From NCBI GenBank assembly GCA_965367695.1, contig CBDUKB010000194.1:1-5871 (forward strand): a DNA stretch of 5,871 nucleotides, in the 5' to 3' direction. This stretch comes from Putridiphycobacter sp965367695. Its GTDB lineage: Bacteria; Bacteroidota; Bacteroidia; Flavobacteriales_D; Crocinitomicaceae. The number at the start of each line of letters is the position of its first letter. Positions within the stretch are counted from its first letter, which is position 1. The notes below the pieces were generated by a model. That model made no database searches. It had not been told where the DNA came from and saw only the letters and a list, made by a program, of their open reading frames with translations. Position numbers and translations under genes: made by a program. Positions 1 to 5,871 of this stretch are shown piece by piece.

Positions 1-2577
1 TATGGCCTCATTGTTTATTTTAACAAAGTATACACCTGCGCTCCAAGCTTCCGTTTTCAACGTTTTTTTACTTGCATTTAAATTATAGGCTTCAAATATT
101 AATTGTCCATTAGATTGATAAATTACTACACTTGTTATTTGTTCTTCTCCCTTCGTTTGAATTATAATCTCATCATGAAAAGGGTTGGGAAACATTGAAC
201 TGTTTTGTAAATTTACAGTCTGAATACCAGTTGGGTCGATAATTTCAACCGCATTATAGATTGTAAAATCATCAAAAGAGAATCCTTCAAAGGCAGCATT
301 GGTGTAGGAACTTTGCTGATTATTGTTATCTGTTCTCATTTTAAATCTAAAGTGTACAATGGCTTGATTAAAGAATAAGCTGTTCTCTTCTTGATTGATC
401 ACAATTTCTTCTTGTTGCCAATTCCCATTCATGTCCCCATCATACAAGGCTTCACCTTCTGGTTGAAATCCATTGGGGGTTTTATTGGAATAAGTACTGT
501 TAGAATTGATACCACCTGGTTTGGTTAAGTTGCCACAAAGTGGGGTCCAAAAAACACCATCAGTTGAAGCTTCAAATTGTACAAAATCAAATTGTCGTTC
601 TAAATCCCATTTGGCATAAAATTGAATGACCGTTTGGTCGATTCCACTCAAATCAAAAGTACTATTTAATTGAAGTGACTTATTTTGATTCGCTGCATAA
701 GGCGCATTATTTGTCGTACTTATTGCTTGTGTTCCTGAATAAGCATCAGTACTCACATACCAAGCACCGTCAAATTCAGTCCAATTCGCCAAGTTATCTA
801 GGTCAGGGTTATCGGTGAAAACCTGTACAGGTTGAAATACTTTTTTGATATTCATTTTATAAATCACATTGTTTGTACTGTAGTTATTGCTTAAAATAAC
901 TTCAAAAACAACTGTGTCTCCTGTTTGCACTGTTGGGCTTAAGGTATAATGAACCGCTTTTTTCGATTGATCTAAAATATTCATTCCCGCAATGATCACT
1001 GGTCCTCCAACGGTTGAGATGTTTGAAGTAATTGGATTGACAGTTAAAGTAAAAGTACCCGGGGTTTGACCCAAGTTTTCTATCCCAAAATGTAAGGAGT
1101 CTGAAAGGTTGTTCATAGCATTTAAGTTTAGGTCGTGAATTTTTGCATAAGTTCCTGAATAAAATGCTGCCAATAAATTCATGCGCATAGCCCTTTTAGC
1201 AATAAGTACAAAATTTGAAGGAGCAGGCCAAAACCCACCTTCACTACTATTTCCATTTTCAGGGGTCCATGCCAAGGTATGCTTTCCCGATCCTACTCCA
1301 GTAGCTGTTCCATTTGCACTTACGCCAGCAATTCCTCCTTGCATCCAATCGTTCATGTTCCCACTATTTAAATAACTAATAGATGAACTCGGACCATAAG
1401 CGTAACGATTAAAAAAACTCATGTCGTGACTGTATTTTGCATATTCAGCGGCCCTTGGGTTTGGAATAGTTGTTCCTGCATAAGCATGCAACATGGCATT
1501 TTTATAACTGTGGTGATTTAATGCCAATTTAAAATCGTGTTGTAAGAAAAAATCTCGCATAATTTGGGTTTCACTTTCTGAAAAAGGACTGGCCCCCATA
1601 TATGTGTCATTACACGGTGTAGTTGAAGAACCTCCATTCCCCCAATAATAGGCTGAATTTCTATTGAGGTCTATCCCTTCTAAAAAGGTACTACATCCGT
1701 TCGAACCGTTCCTGTTTTTTCGCTGCATTCCTCCCCCATCCGGACTTTGTGCTTCATTGTACAAAAATCCATCTGGATTGAAAACAGGAATAAAATACAA
1801 GGCTTGGTTGTTCAACAAAAACTGAATACTTTCATCATTGTCATAATTTTCTAATAAATACCACATGTAATAAATCAATTGCATCACTGAACCTGCCTCT
1901 CTTGAATGAATCAAAGATTGGTATAATGTTTCAGGTTCATTGGGCTCGTCTATATCTGGGTTATCAGAAATACGGACATAATAAATACTATTGCCATTTA
2001 CGGTAGTTTGATTCGTTGGGGAAGCATCTTGCTTTAATGAAATAAGATTAGGATACAAGGCCCTCATTTCGTCTAATTCTTGCATCACTTGTGCATAAGT
2101 CAAACAGCCACCAAAAGAATTTGGACTGTTTTGTGGATTTAAATGGAAATTAGTAGGAATAGACCAATAGATCTCATCACAATGATTGTATTGACCCACG
2201 TTTTTTAATACATTTTCCTCCTCATTAAAGTTTGTAGCCTTCATTTTTTCCAGTGCCAACCTTGCGCTTGGTAAATCCGCCACTGCCCTTTGGCTATAAA
2301 ATAATTCCAAATCATTTATTTGGACATTGTAAGCAATATGATGAGCTGCTAATTTATCAACAGACAATTCATCTAATTCTATATAAATGCTGTCATTTTT
2401 CACTTGCGCTCCACAACTTAAATCAATCCCCAAATGATCTAGTGATTTTATCACTCCTGCATTCAAAGCAATGCCAACCCTTTGATACCGCAATTTTCTT
2501 TTTTGTTCAATTGGTAAGTTTTGGGCCAAAACAGTGAGACTAAAAAACAAAACAAAGAATGGTAAAATACGAGACAT
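1..2577 (-). CDS. Secreted M14 zinc carboxypeptidase with T9SS type A sorting domain (3' end beyond window)
   Basis: The frame is open for 859 codons from the ATG at 2577 to the window edge with no stop, so the C-terminus is missing. Residues 1-18 form a signal peptide (MSRILPFFVLFFSLTVLA, then Q). About 20-155 looks like a propeptide. About 158-480 is the M14 peptidase domain. Its zinc ligands are H224 and E227 (HSRE) and H356 (NHHSY). R289 lies in RKNR and DLNRN at 303-307; by family analogy these bind substrate. E440 (TPENG) is the general-base glutamate. C295 and C322 could form a disulfide. A beta-sandwich linker (about 480-585) and a jelly-roll, MAM-like region (about 590-776) follow. 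From 795 (MFPNPF) to the edge is a Por secretion tail ending in GVYFVKINNEA. That domain is usually 70-75 residues, so only about 10 codons should be missing. Inferred role: cleavage of C-terminal residues from extracellular peptides after Sec and T9SS export. Exact specificity is unknown. Confidence 0.93.
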   Translation of the reverse strand, partial: MSRILPFFVLFFSLTVLAQNLPIEQKRKLRYQRVGIALNAGVIKSLDHLGIDLSCGAQVKNDSIYIELDELSVDKLAAHHIAYNVQINDLELFYSQRAVADLPSARLALEKMKATNFNEEENVLKNVGQYNHCDEIYWSIPTNFHLNPQNSPNSFGGCLTYAQVMQELDEMRALYPNLISLKQDASPTNQTTVNGNSIYYVRISDNPDIDEPNEPETLYQSLIHSREAGSVMQLIYYMWYLLENYDNDESIQFLLNNQALYFIPVFNPDGFLYNEAQSPDGGGMQRKNRNGSNGCSTFLEGIDLNRNSAYYWGNGGSSTTPCNDTYMGASPFSESETQIMRDFFLQHDFKLALNHHSYKNAMLHAYAGTTIPNPRAAEYAKYSHDMSFFNRYAYGPSSSISYLNSGNMNDWMQGGIAGVSANGTATGVGSGKHTLAWTPENGNSSEGGFWPAPSNFVLIAKRAMRMNLLAAFYSGTYAKIHDLNLNAMNNLSDSLHFGIENLGQTPGTFTLTVNPITSNISTVGGPVIIAGMNILDQSKKAVHYTLSPTVQTGDTVVFEVILSNNYSTNNVIYKMNIKKVFQPVQVFTDNPDLDNLANWTEFDGAWYVSTDAYSGTQAISTTNNAPYAANQNKSLQLNSTFDLSGIDQTVIQFYAKWDLERQFDFVQFEASTDGVFWTPLCGNLTKPGGINSNSTYSNKTPNGFQPEGEALYDGDMNGNWQQEEIVINQEENSLFFNQAIVHFRFKMRTDNNNQQSSYTNAAFEGFSFDDFTIYNAVEIIDPTGIQTVNLQNSSMFPNPFHDEIIIQTKGEEQITSVVIYQSNGQLIFEAYNLNASKKTLKTEAWSAGVYFVKINNEAI

Positions 2578-2628
2578 AACATAACTATTTAATAGTGTAT
2601 GCTCTAAGTTAAGTATAATTATTTAAAA

Positions 2629-2661
2629 GAAATTTATTTGAAAATTTGGAACAATGTCCAA
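2629..2661 (-). promoter_or_regulatory. Weak promoter candidate for the M14 carboxypeptidase
   Basis: On the minus strand, TAAATTTC (2636 to 2629) differs from the Bacteroidota -7 element TAnnTTTG only at the last base. A TTG (2661 to 2659) lies 22 bases upstream, slightly longer than the usual spacing of about 19-21. This would give a leader of roughly 45 bases before the ATG at 2577. The TTG sits in an inverted repeat, TTGGA-N6-TCCAA (2646-2661). The gene follows the pyk terminator, so it needs its own promoter, but these matches are weak in such AT-rich DNA. Confidence 0.25.
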
Positions 2662-2701
2662 TACTTATGATGGGCAATTAAAATTGAGCTAAAATTCCAT
2701 A

Positions 2702-2738
2702 TAAAAATAAAAAAAGGATGTGACTAAAAGTCCATCCC
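2702..2738 (-). terminator. Rho-independent terminator after pyk
   Basis: Read on the minus strand, GGATGGAC, loop TTTTA, GTC-A-CATCC forms an 8-bp stem with one bulged base (2716-2737), followed at once by seven T and then ATTTTT (2715 to about 2702). The stem begins about 36 bases past the pyk stop codon. The stem, short loop and T-tract all fit intrinsic termination of the IPExxxVDY-pyk transcript, separating it from the peptidase gene downstream. The T-tract lies on only one side of the stem, which fixes the orientation. Confidence 0.8.
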
Positions 2739-2773
2739 TATTTTACTTAATACTTGATACTTTTATCTTACTA

Positions 2774-4201
2774 CTAATCGATTTGACTCAATTTCACCAT
2801 ATTTGAAGGTCCTTTTTCTTCAATTGGAACTGAGGCAATGTTAATTACTAAATCATTTGTCTTTAAATAGCCATTTTTCTTTAAAATGTACTTACTGTCT
2901 GCAATGGTATGATCGGTACTCACCATCTTGTCGTAATAAAAAGCACGAACACCCCAAACAAGATTCAGTTGTGTTAGTATCTGGCGGTTTTCAGTGAAGA
3001 CAAATATATCTGATTGTGGTCGTTGAGAAGAAACTTTGTATGCAGTATATCCAGAAAAAGTCATGGTAATAATCCCCTTTGCTTCTACTCTTTGAGAAAG
3101 TCTGGCTGCGTTAAAACAAATGGAGTCTGAAATAAATCTTTCTTGATTTTTTTCTGGTACTTCTTCTTTGTGATAAATTTCATCTGATTTTTCCACTTCC
3201 ATCACAATCTTGGTCATGGCTTTAATCACCTCTATTGGAAATTTACCTACAGATGTTTCACCAGATAACATCACGGCATCTGCTCCATCCAAAACAGCAT
3301 TCGCAACATCATTCACCTCAGCCCTAGTTGGCGTTACATTTTCAATCATGCTTTCCATCATTTGCGTAGCTACAATGGTTGGTTTTGCGTATTCACGACA
3401 TTTACGGATGATCATTTTTTGAATGGTTGGTACCGTTTCCATAGGCACTTCAACCCCCAAATCTCCACGTGCCACCATTACCGCATCCGTTTTAATGATA
3501 ATGTCATCAATATCAGCCACCGCTTCTGGTTTCTCAATTTTGGCAATCACCTTCGCATTACTTGTATGTTTAGAAATGATGTGTTTTAGCTCAATAATGT
3601 CTCTGGCTGAACGGACAAATGAAAGACCAATCCAATCTACATTATGTTTTAAAGCAAATTCAAGATCACCTAAATCTTTTTCAGTTAAACTTGGCAATGA
3701 AATTTTTGTATTCGGGAGGTTTACCCCTTTTTTAGAAGATAATTTACCCCCGTGTATCACCTTGGCCTTCACTTCATCTTTTCTATTCGAACTTAAAATT
3801 TCTAGTTCCAATTTACCATCATCCAACAGCACCTTATCTCCAACCGCTACATCTTGTGGGAAAGTTTGATATGTGAGGTATAATTTTTTAGCAGTTCCAA
3901 TACATTTTTTAGTGGTGATGATCAATTCCTCCCCATTAATCAAATCCACATGGTTATTTTCTACTTCGCCTATTCTAATTTTTGGTCCTTGTAAATCGGC
4001 CAATAATGCAACTGAATACCCAAGTTCATCATTTATTTCTCGAACCATATTGATGGTCTTCAAGTGATCGTCATAACTGCCATGGGAAAAATTCAAACGG
4101 CATACATTGGTTCCATTTAAAATCATTTCTTTCAATACGGCCTTATCATTAGTTGATGCAGGTCCCATTGTGGCAACTATTTTTGTTTTTTTATTAATCA
4201 T
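2774..4201 (-). CDS. pyk: Pyruvate kinase
   Basis: A complete 475-residue protein, close to the usual bacterial length of about 470-480. It transfers phosphate from phosphoenolpyruvate to ADP, giving pyruvate and ATP in cytosolic glycolysis. Visible motifs are TKIVATMGPAS (6-16), RLNFSHG (35-41), DLQGPKIRIG (69-78), the signature IAKIEKPEAV (219-228) with catalytic K221 and metal ligand E223, ARGDLG (244-249) with metal ligand D247, and ATQMMESM (278-285), followed by TRAEVNDVANAVLDGADAVM and SGETSVGKFP. The A/B barrel domains run to about 340 and the C-terminal domain from about 355 to 475. The LQGPKIRI segment carries the residues known from K+-independent pyruvate kinases. The start is secure because the conserved N-terminus begins at residue 6. 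The gene lies 13 bp after its upstream partner and is followed by a clear terminator, so it is the second and last gene of its operon. Confidence 0.98.
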   Translation of the reverse strand: MINKKTKIVATMGPASTNDKAVLKEMILNGTNVCRLNFSHGSYDDHLKTINMVREINDELGYSVALLADLQGPKIRIGEVENNHVDLINGEELIITTKKCIGTAKKLYLTYQTFPQDVAVGDKVLLDDGKLELEILSSNRKDEVKAKVIHGGKLSSKKGVNLPNTKISLPSLTEKDLGDLEFALKHNVDWIGLSFVRSARDIIELKHIISKHTSNAKVIAKIEKPEAVADIDDIIIKTDAVMVARGDLGVEVPMETVPTIQKMIIRKCREYAKPTIVATQMMESMIENVTPTRAEVNDVANAVLDGADAVMLSGETSVGKFPIEVIKAMTKIVMEVEKSDEIYHKEEVPEKNQERFISDSICFNAARLSQRVEAKGIITMTFSGYTAYKVSSQRPQSDIFVFTENRQILTQLNLVWGVRAFYYDKMVSTDHTIADSKYILKKNGYLKTNDLVINIASVPIEEKGPSNMVKLSQID

Positions 4202-4214
4202 ATTTTATTTCTTT

Positions 4215-4634
4215 TTAGAACAACAAATTCGCTTTGGACTTCAGTTGTTCGGGGTCAAATTTAAACGCGGTTAAGATACAGTCTATTTTTTTTAACCGAG
4301 TTAAGAAATCATTAAGTATTAAATCGTAGCTGTCTTTAATGATTAAAAAATAATCGATTTGATCCTGTTCAGGAATCAATCGCTTATAATTATCGAAAGA
4401 AAGGTTTTTTAACAAGTAATAAGATTGAAGGGTCTCTTCATCTGTGTACTCATAAAATGAAAAATAATATTCTCCATCCTTCTTATTCTTTAAATAATAA
4501 TCTTCCGATTTACTTAAATTAATTTCTAATGCACTGTTCATAGCCCAACACAATCTATAATCAGAATGACTACAACAGATTCCGATTAAATCAAAATTGT
4601 ATTCTTCTTCTAAAAATAACTTGTGTTTTGCCAT
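4215..4634 (-). CDS. IPExxxVDY family protein (uncharacterised, pyk-linked)
   Basis: A 139-residue protein with no signal peptide or membrane segment, so probably cytosolic. It contains IPEQDQIDYFL (87-97), the hallmark motif of the Bacteroidota-restricted IPExxxVDY family, with isoleucine in place of valine. The N-terminal half is rich in aromatic and acidic residues (Y-Y-F-F repeats at about 46-63), and the C-terminal end is basic-hydrophobic (LTRLKKIDCIL, 111-121). The family's biochemical function is, to my knowledge, not established. The gene is followed after only 13 bp by pyruvate kinase on the same strand, so the two are almost certainly cotranscribed. A role in regulating or assembling pyruvate kinase is a guess from position only. 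No Shine-Dalgarno sequence is seen. The ATG at 4634 is preferred because MAKHKLFLEEEYNFDLIGI resembles family N-termini as I recall them. Confidence 0.85.
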   Translation of the reverse strand: MAKHKLFLEEEYNFDLIGICCSHSDYRLCWAMNSALEINLSKSEDYYLKNKKDGEYYFSFYEYTDEETLQSYYLLKNLSFDNYKRLIPEQDQIDYFLIIKDSYDLILNDFLTRLKKIDCILTAFKFDPEQLKSKANLLF

Positions 4635-4642
4635 AGTTTAAA

Positions 4643-4673
4643 CAAATGTATTAATTTTTATACGGACAATAAA
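4643..4673 (-). promoter_or_regulatory. Candidate promoter of the IPExxxVDY-pyk operon
   Basis: On the minus strand TACATTTG (4650 to 4643) is an exact match to the Bacteroidota -7 consensus TAnnTTTG. With the standard 19-base spacer, the -33 position reads TTTA (4673 to 4670), three of four bases of TTTG. Transcription would begin only about 3-5 bases before the ATG at 4634, giving an almost leaderless message. The position is otherwise right, because the region upstream belongs to the divergent operon. Confidence 0.45.
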
Positions 4674-4685
4674 TTTATATGTTTG
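4655..4685 (+). promoter_or_regulatory. Candidate promoter of the cyclase-family operon
   Basis: TATGTTTG at 4678-4685 matches TAnnTTTG exactly. Nineteen bases upstream, TTTT at 4655-4658 matches three of four bases of the -33 TTTG. The transcript would start near 4690, giving a leader of about 40 bases before the ATG at 4730. The element overlaps the upstream half of the opposite-strand promoter candidate. Confidence 0.5.
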
Positions 4686-4729
4686 CCATTTAAGTATATT
4701 TATGGTTAAATATTTCACATTTTTAATGC

Positions 4730-5488
4730 ATGATTCTTAAAACTACAGACAACCAGCAATTTGACACAAAAAAAGGGATTGACATTTCCTTACCTTTGAG
4801 TCCAACTTCGGGTGCATTGGCTTGGTATGTCGATCCAGTTAAAATTTGGCCAGTAACAGGTGATGGATTTATTGGTAAAGTTTCAGCAGGTGGTAGTACT
4901 AATTTTAACAATATTATGCTTAATCCACATGGAAATGGTACACATACTGAAAATGTTGGACACATTAGCAAGGGATTTTATAGTATCAACGATACCTTGC
5001 AGCAGTTTTTTTACCAAGCATTACTAGTGACCGTAAAGCCTTCCCCTTACCAGAATGAAAAATTCGGAGAACAGGATTTTATCATCACTAAGACAATACT
5101 TGAAGCACAAATTAGTGAAAAAAAGAATTTTGAAGCATTAATCATCAGAACATTGCCGAATGATTTAGCTAAAAAGAATAAAAATTATTCAAATAGCAAC
5201 CCGCCTTATCTGACCAAGGATGCAATTGAATACATCAACGAATTAAACATCTTACATTTGATGATTGATTTGCCTTCTATTGACCGAGAAAATGACAATG
5301 GTGAACTGATGGCACATCACACTTTTTGGAATTACCCTGATCAACCAAGACTAGACAAAACCATTACAGAATTGATTTATGTACCAAATGAAGTGAAGGA
5401 TGGACCCTACATTTTAAATTTGCAAATCATCAGTCTAGAAAACGACGCTTCACCGAGTAAGCCCATTTTATACCCAATTGAAAATTAA
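4730..5488 (+). CDS. Cyclase family protein (arylformamidase/KynB-like metal-dependent hydrolase)
   Basis: A 252-residue cytosolic protein with no signal peptide. It resembles the cyclase family (PF04199), whose known members are metal-dependent amidohydrolases such as the N-formylkynurenine formamidase KynB. The evidence is HGNGTHTENVGH (67-78), corresponding to the family's HxGTHxDxPxH metal site, then the conserved IDLPSID segment (179-185) and the AHH pair (H196, H197), with E214 as a possible final acidic ligand. Two oddities stand out. The first histidine is shifted one residue upstream of its usual place, and the usual Asp and Pro are replaced by E74 and V76. No other tryptophan-degradation gene is in the window, so the substrate is unknown and the name kynB is not justified. 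An in-frame TAA at 4724 limits the start to the ATG at 4730. The stop overlaps the next start (TAATG), implying translational coupling. Confidence 0.8.
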   Translation: MILKTTDNQQFDTKKGIDISLPLSPTSGALAWYVDPVKIWPVTGDGFIGKVSAGGSTNFNNIMLNPHGNGTHTENVGHISKGFYSINDTLQQFFYQALLVTVKPSPYQNEKFGEQDFIITKTILEAQISEKKNFEALIIRTLPNDLAKKNKNYSNSNPPYLTKDAIEYINELNILHLMIDLPSIDRENDNGELMAHHTFWNYPDQPRLDKTITELIYVPNEVKDGPYILNLQIISLENDASPSKPILYPIEN

Positions 5489-5835
5489 TGTTATCAGAAT
5501 TAGAAACTTTTTTTAGAATGAAAGCAGAACCGCAACAATCTTGCTTGTATTTTTTGCGTTCTATCATCACTGGTTTTCACCCTGATATTAAGGAGACTTA
5601 TAAATGGAAGTTGCCTTTTTACACTTTAAAAGGTAAAATGTTTTGTTATATCTGGATTGATAAAGCAAATGATCAACCTTATATCTGTTTTACCAGGGGC
5701 AATGAAATGCATCACCCAAGTTTGGTACAAGGAGAGCGGAAAAAGATGAAAGCTTTTTATGTGGATCCTTACGAAGATATTGACATTGAAACGTTAACTA
5801 CCATAATGAACAGTGCAATTTCACTTTACAAATAA
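5488..5835 (+). CDS. DUF1801 domain-containing protein
   Basis: A 115-residue soluble protein resembling the DUF1801/YdhG-like family (PF08818). The recognisable core is IKETYKWKLPFYTLKGKMFCYIWI (34-57, with the W-x-x-P-x-Y turn and the GK-x-x-CYI strand), then YICFTRGNEM (65-74) and a basic GERKKMKAF segment (82-90) where the family typically has a glycine-rich G-x-G-K-x-x-R stretch. An acidic helical tail (DPYEDIDIETL, 93-103) closes the domain. Family function is unresolved; members are small alpha/beta proteins. It starts on the last base of the cyclase-family stop codon and ends two bases before the next gene, so it is the middle gene of a tight operon. The ATG at 5488 is preferred over codon 11 because the N-terminal helix (LSELETFF) fits the family and the TAATG overlap is typical. 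Confidence 0.8.
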   Translation: MLSELETFFRMKAEPQQSCLYFLRSIITGFHPDIKETYKWKLPFYTLKGKMFCYIWIDKANDQPYICFTRGNEMHHPSLVQGERKKMKAFYVDPYEDIDIETLTTIMNSAISLYK

Positions 5836-5837
5836 CA

Positions 5838-5871
5838 ATGAACACACACCATCATCACAATCACAATCCGT
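5838..5871 (+). CDS. Start of a protein with histidine-rich N-terminus (truncated by window edge)
   Basis: Only 11 codons are visible: MNTHHHHNHNP, with five histidines in residues 4-9. The ATG lies two bases after the DUF1801 stop, so it is very probably the next gene of the same operon rather than a chance ATG. Histidine- and asparagine-rich N-termini of this kind are common on cation diffusion facilitator (Zn/Co/Cd efflux) transporters and some metallochaperones in Bacteroidota. A CDF transporter is therefore my leading guess, but nothing of the membrane domain can be seen and the product stays undetermined. Confidence 0.55.
   Translation, partial: MNTHHHHNHNP

Noticed and set aside
2253..2537. 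94-codon open frame on the plus strand over the N-terminal part of the peptidase
   Set aside because: It is antisense to the propeptide region of a well-supported secreted peptidase, with no recognisable domain or start context.
2584..2596. 13-bp palindrome ACTATTTAATAGT just before the peptidase start
   Set aside because: The loop would be one base, so it cannot fold as an RNA hairpin. In AT-rich DNA such a short palindrome is expected by chance.
3423..3869. 148-codon open frame on the plus strand inside pyk
   Set aside because: It lies wholly antisense to pyruvate kinase, whose catalytic motifs are intact. The translation has no recognisable domain and is a compositional shadow.
4723..4971. 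82-codon open frame on the minus strand opposite the cyclase-family gene
   Set aside because: The plus-strand frame carries conserved family motifs and an operon junction. The minus frame has neither and would cross the promoter-proximal start region.
4730..5488. Naming the cyclase-family gene kynB
   Set aside because: The metal-site motif deviates and no kynurenine pathway gene is nearby, so a specific arylformamidase assignment is unsupported.
5838..5871. Firm call of a cation diffusion facilitator transporter for the last gene
   Set aside because: Only 11 residues are visible. A histidine-rich N-terminus alone also fits metallochaperones and other proteins.

Overview
The window looks like chromosome of a member of the Bacteroidota, most likely Flavobacteriales. 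It is AT-rich, has no recognisable Shine-Dalgarno sequences, and has TAnnTTTG-type -7 promoter elements. It also carries a secreted peptidase with a type IX secretion (T9SS) C-terminal sorting domain, and an IPExxxVDY-family protein beside pyruvate kinase. No mobile element, RNA gene, CRISPR array or phage gene is visible.

Layout. Positions 1-2577 (minus) hold a large secreted M14 zinc carboxypeptidase. It is open at the window edge, which cuts it inside its sorting domain. Positions 2578-2773 are intergenic and hold the intrinsic terminator of pyk plus a weak promoter candidate for the peptidase. Positions 2774-4634 (minus) hold a two-gene operon: a small IPExxxVDY-family protein followed after 13 bp by pyruvate kinase. 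Positions 4635-4729 are a compact divergent promoter region. Positions 4730-5871 (plus) hold a tightly packed operon: a cyclase/arylformamidase-like metal hydrolase, a DUF1801 protein overlapping it by one base (TAATG), and two bases later the first 11 codons of a protein with a histidine-rich N-terminus, cut by the window edge.

How it works together. Pyruvate kinase is the last ATP-yielding step of glycolysis. Its IPExxxVDY partner is uncharacterised, but the tight spacing suggests co-expression. The carboxypeptidase is a separate unit, probably exported through Sec and T9SS to digest extracellular peptides. The plus-strand operon has no obvious shared pathway. A metal-dependent hydrolase family and a histidine-rich, possibly metal-handling protein occur together, but any functional link is inference.

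I see no convincing new biological system. The points most worth a second look are the unusual metal-site motif of the cyclase-family protein, the back-to-back overlapping promoters with a nearly leaderless operon start, the K+-independent signature in pyruvate kinase, and the pyk-linked protein of unknown function.
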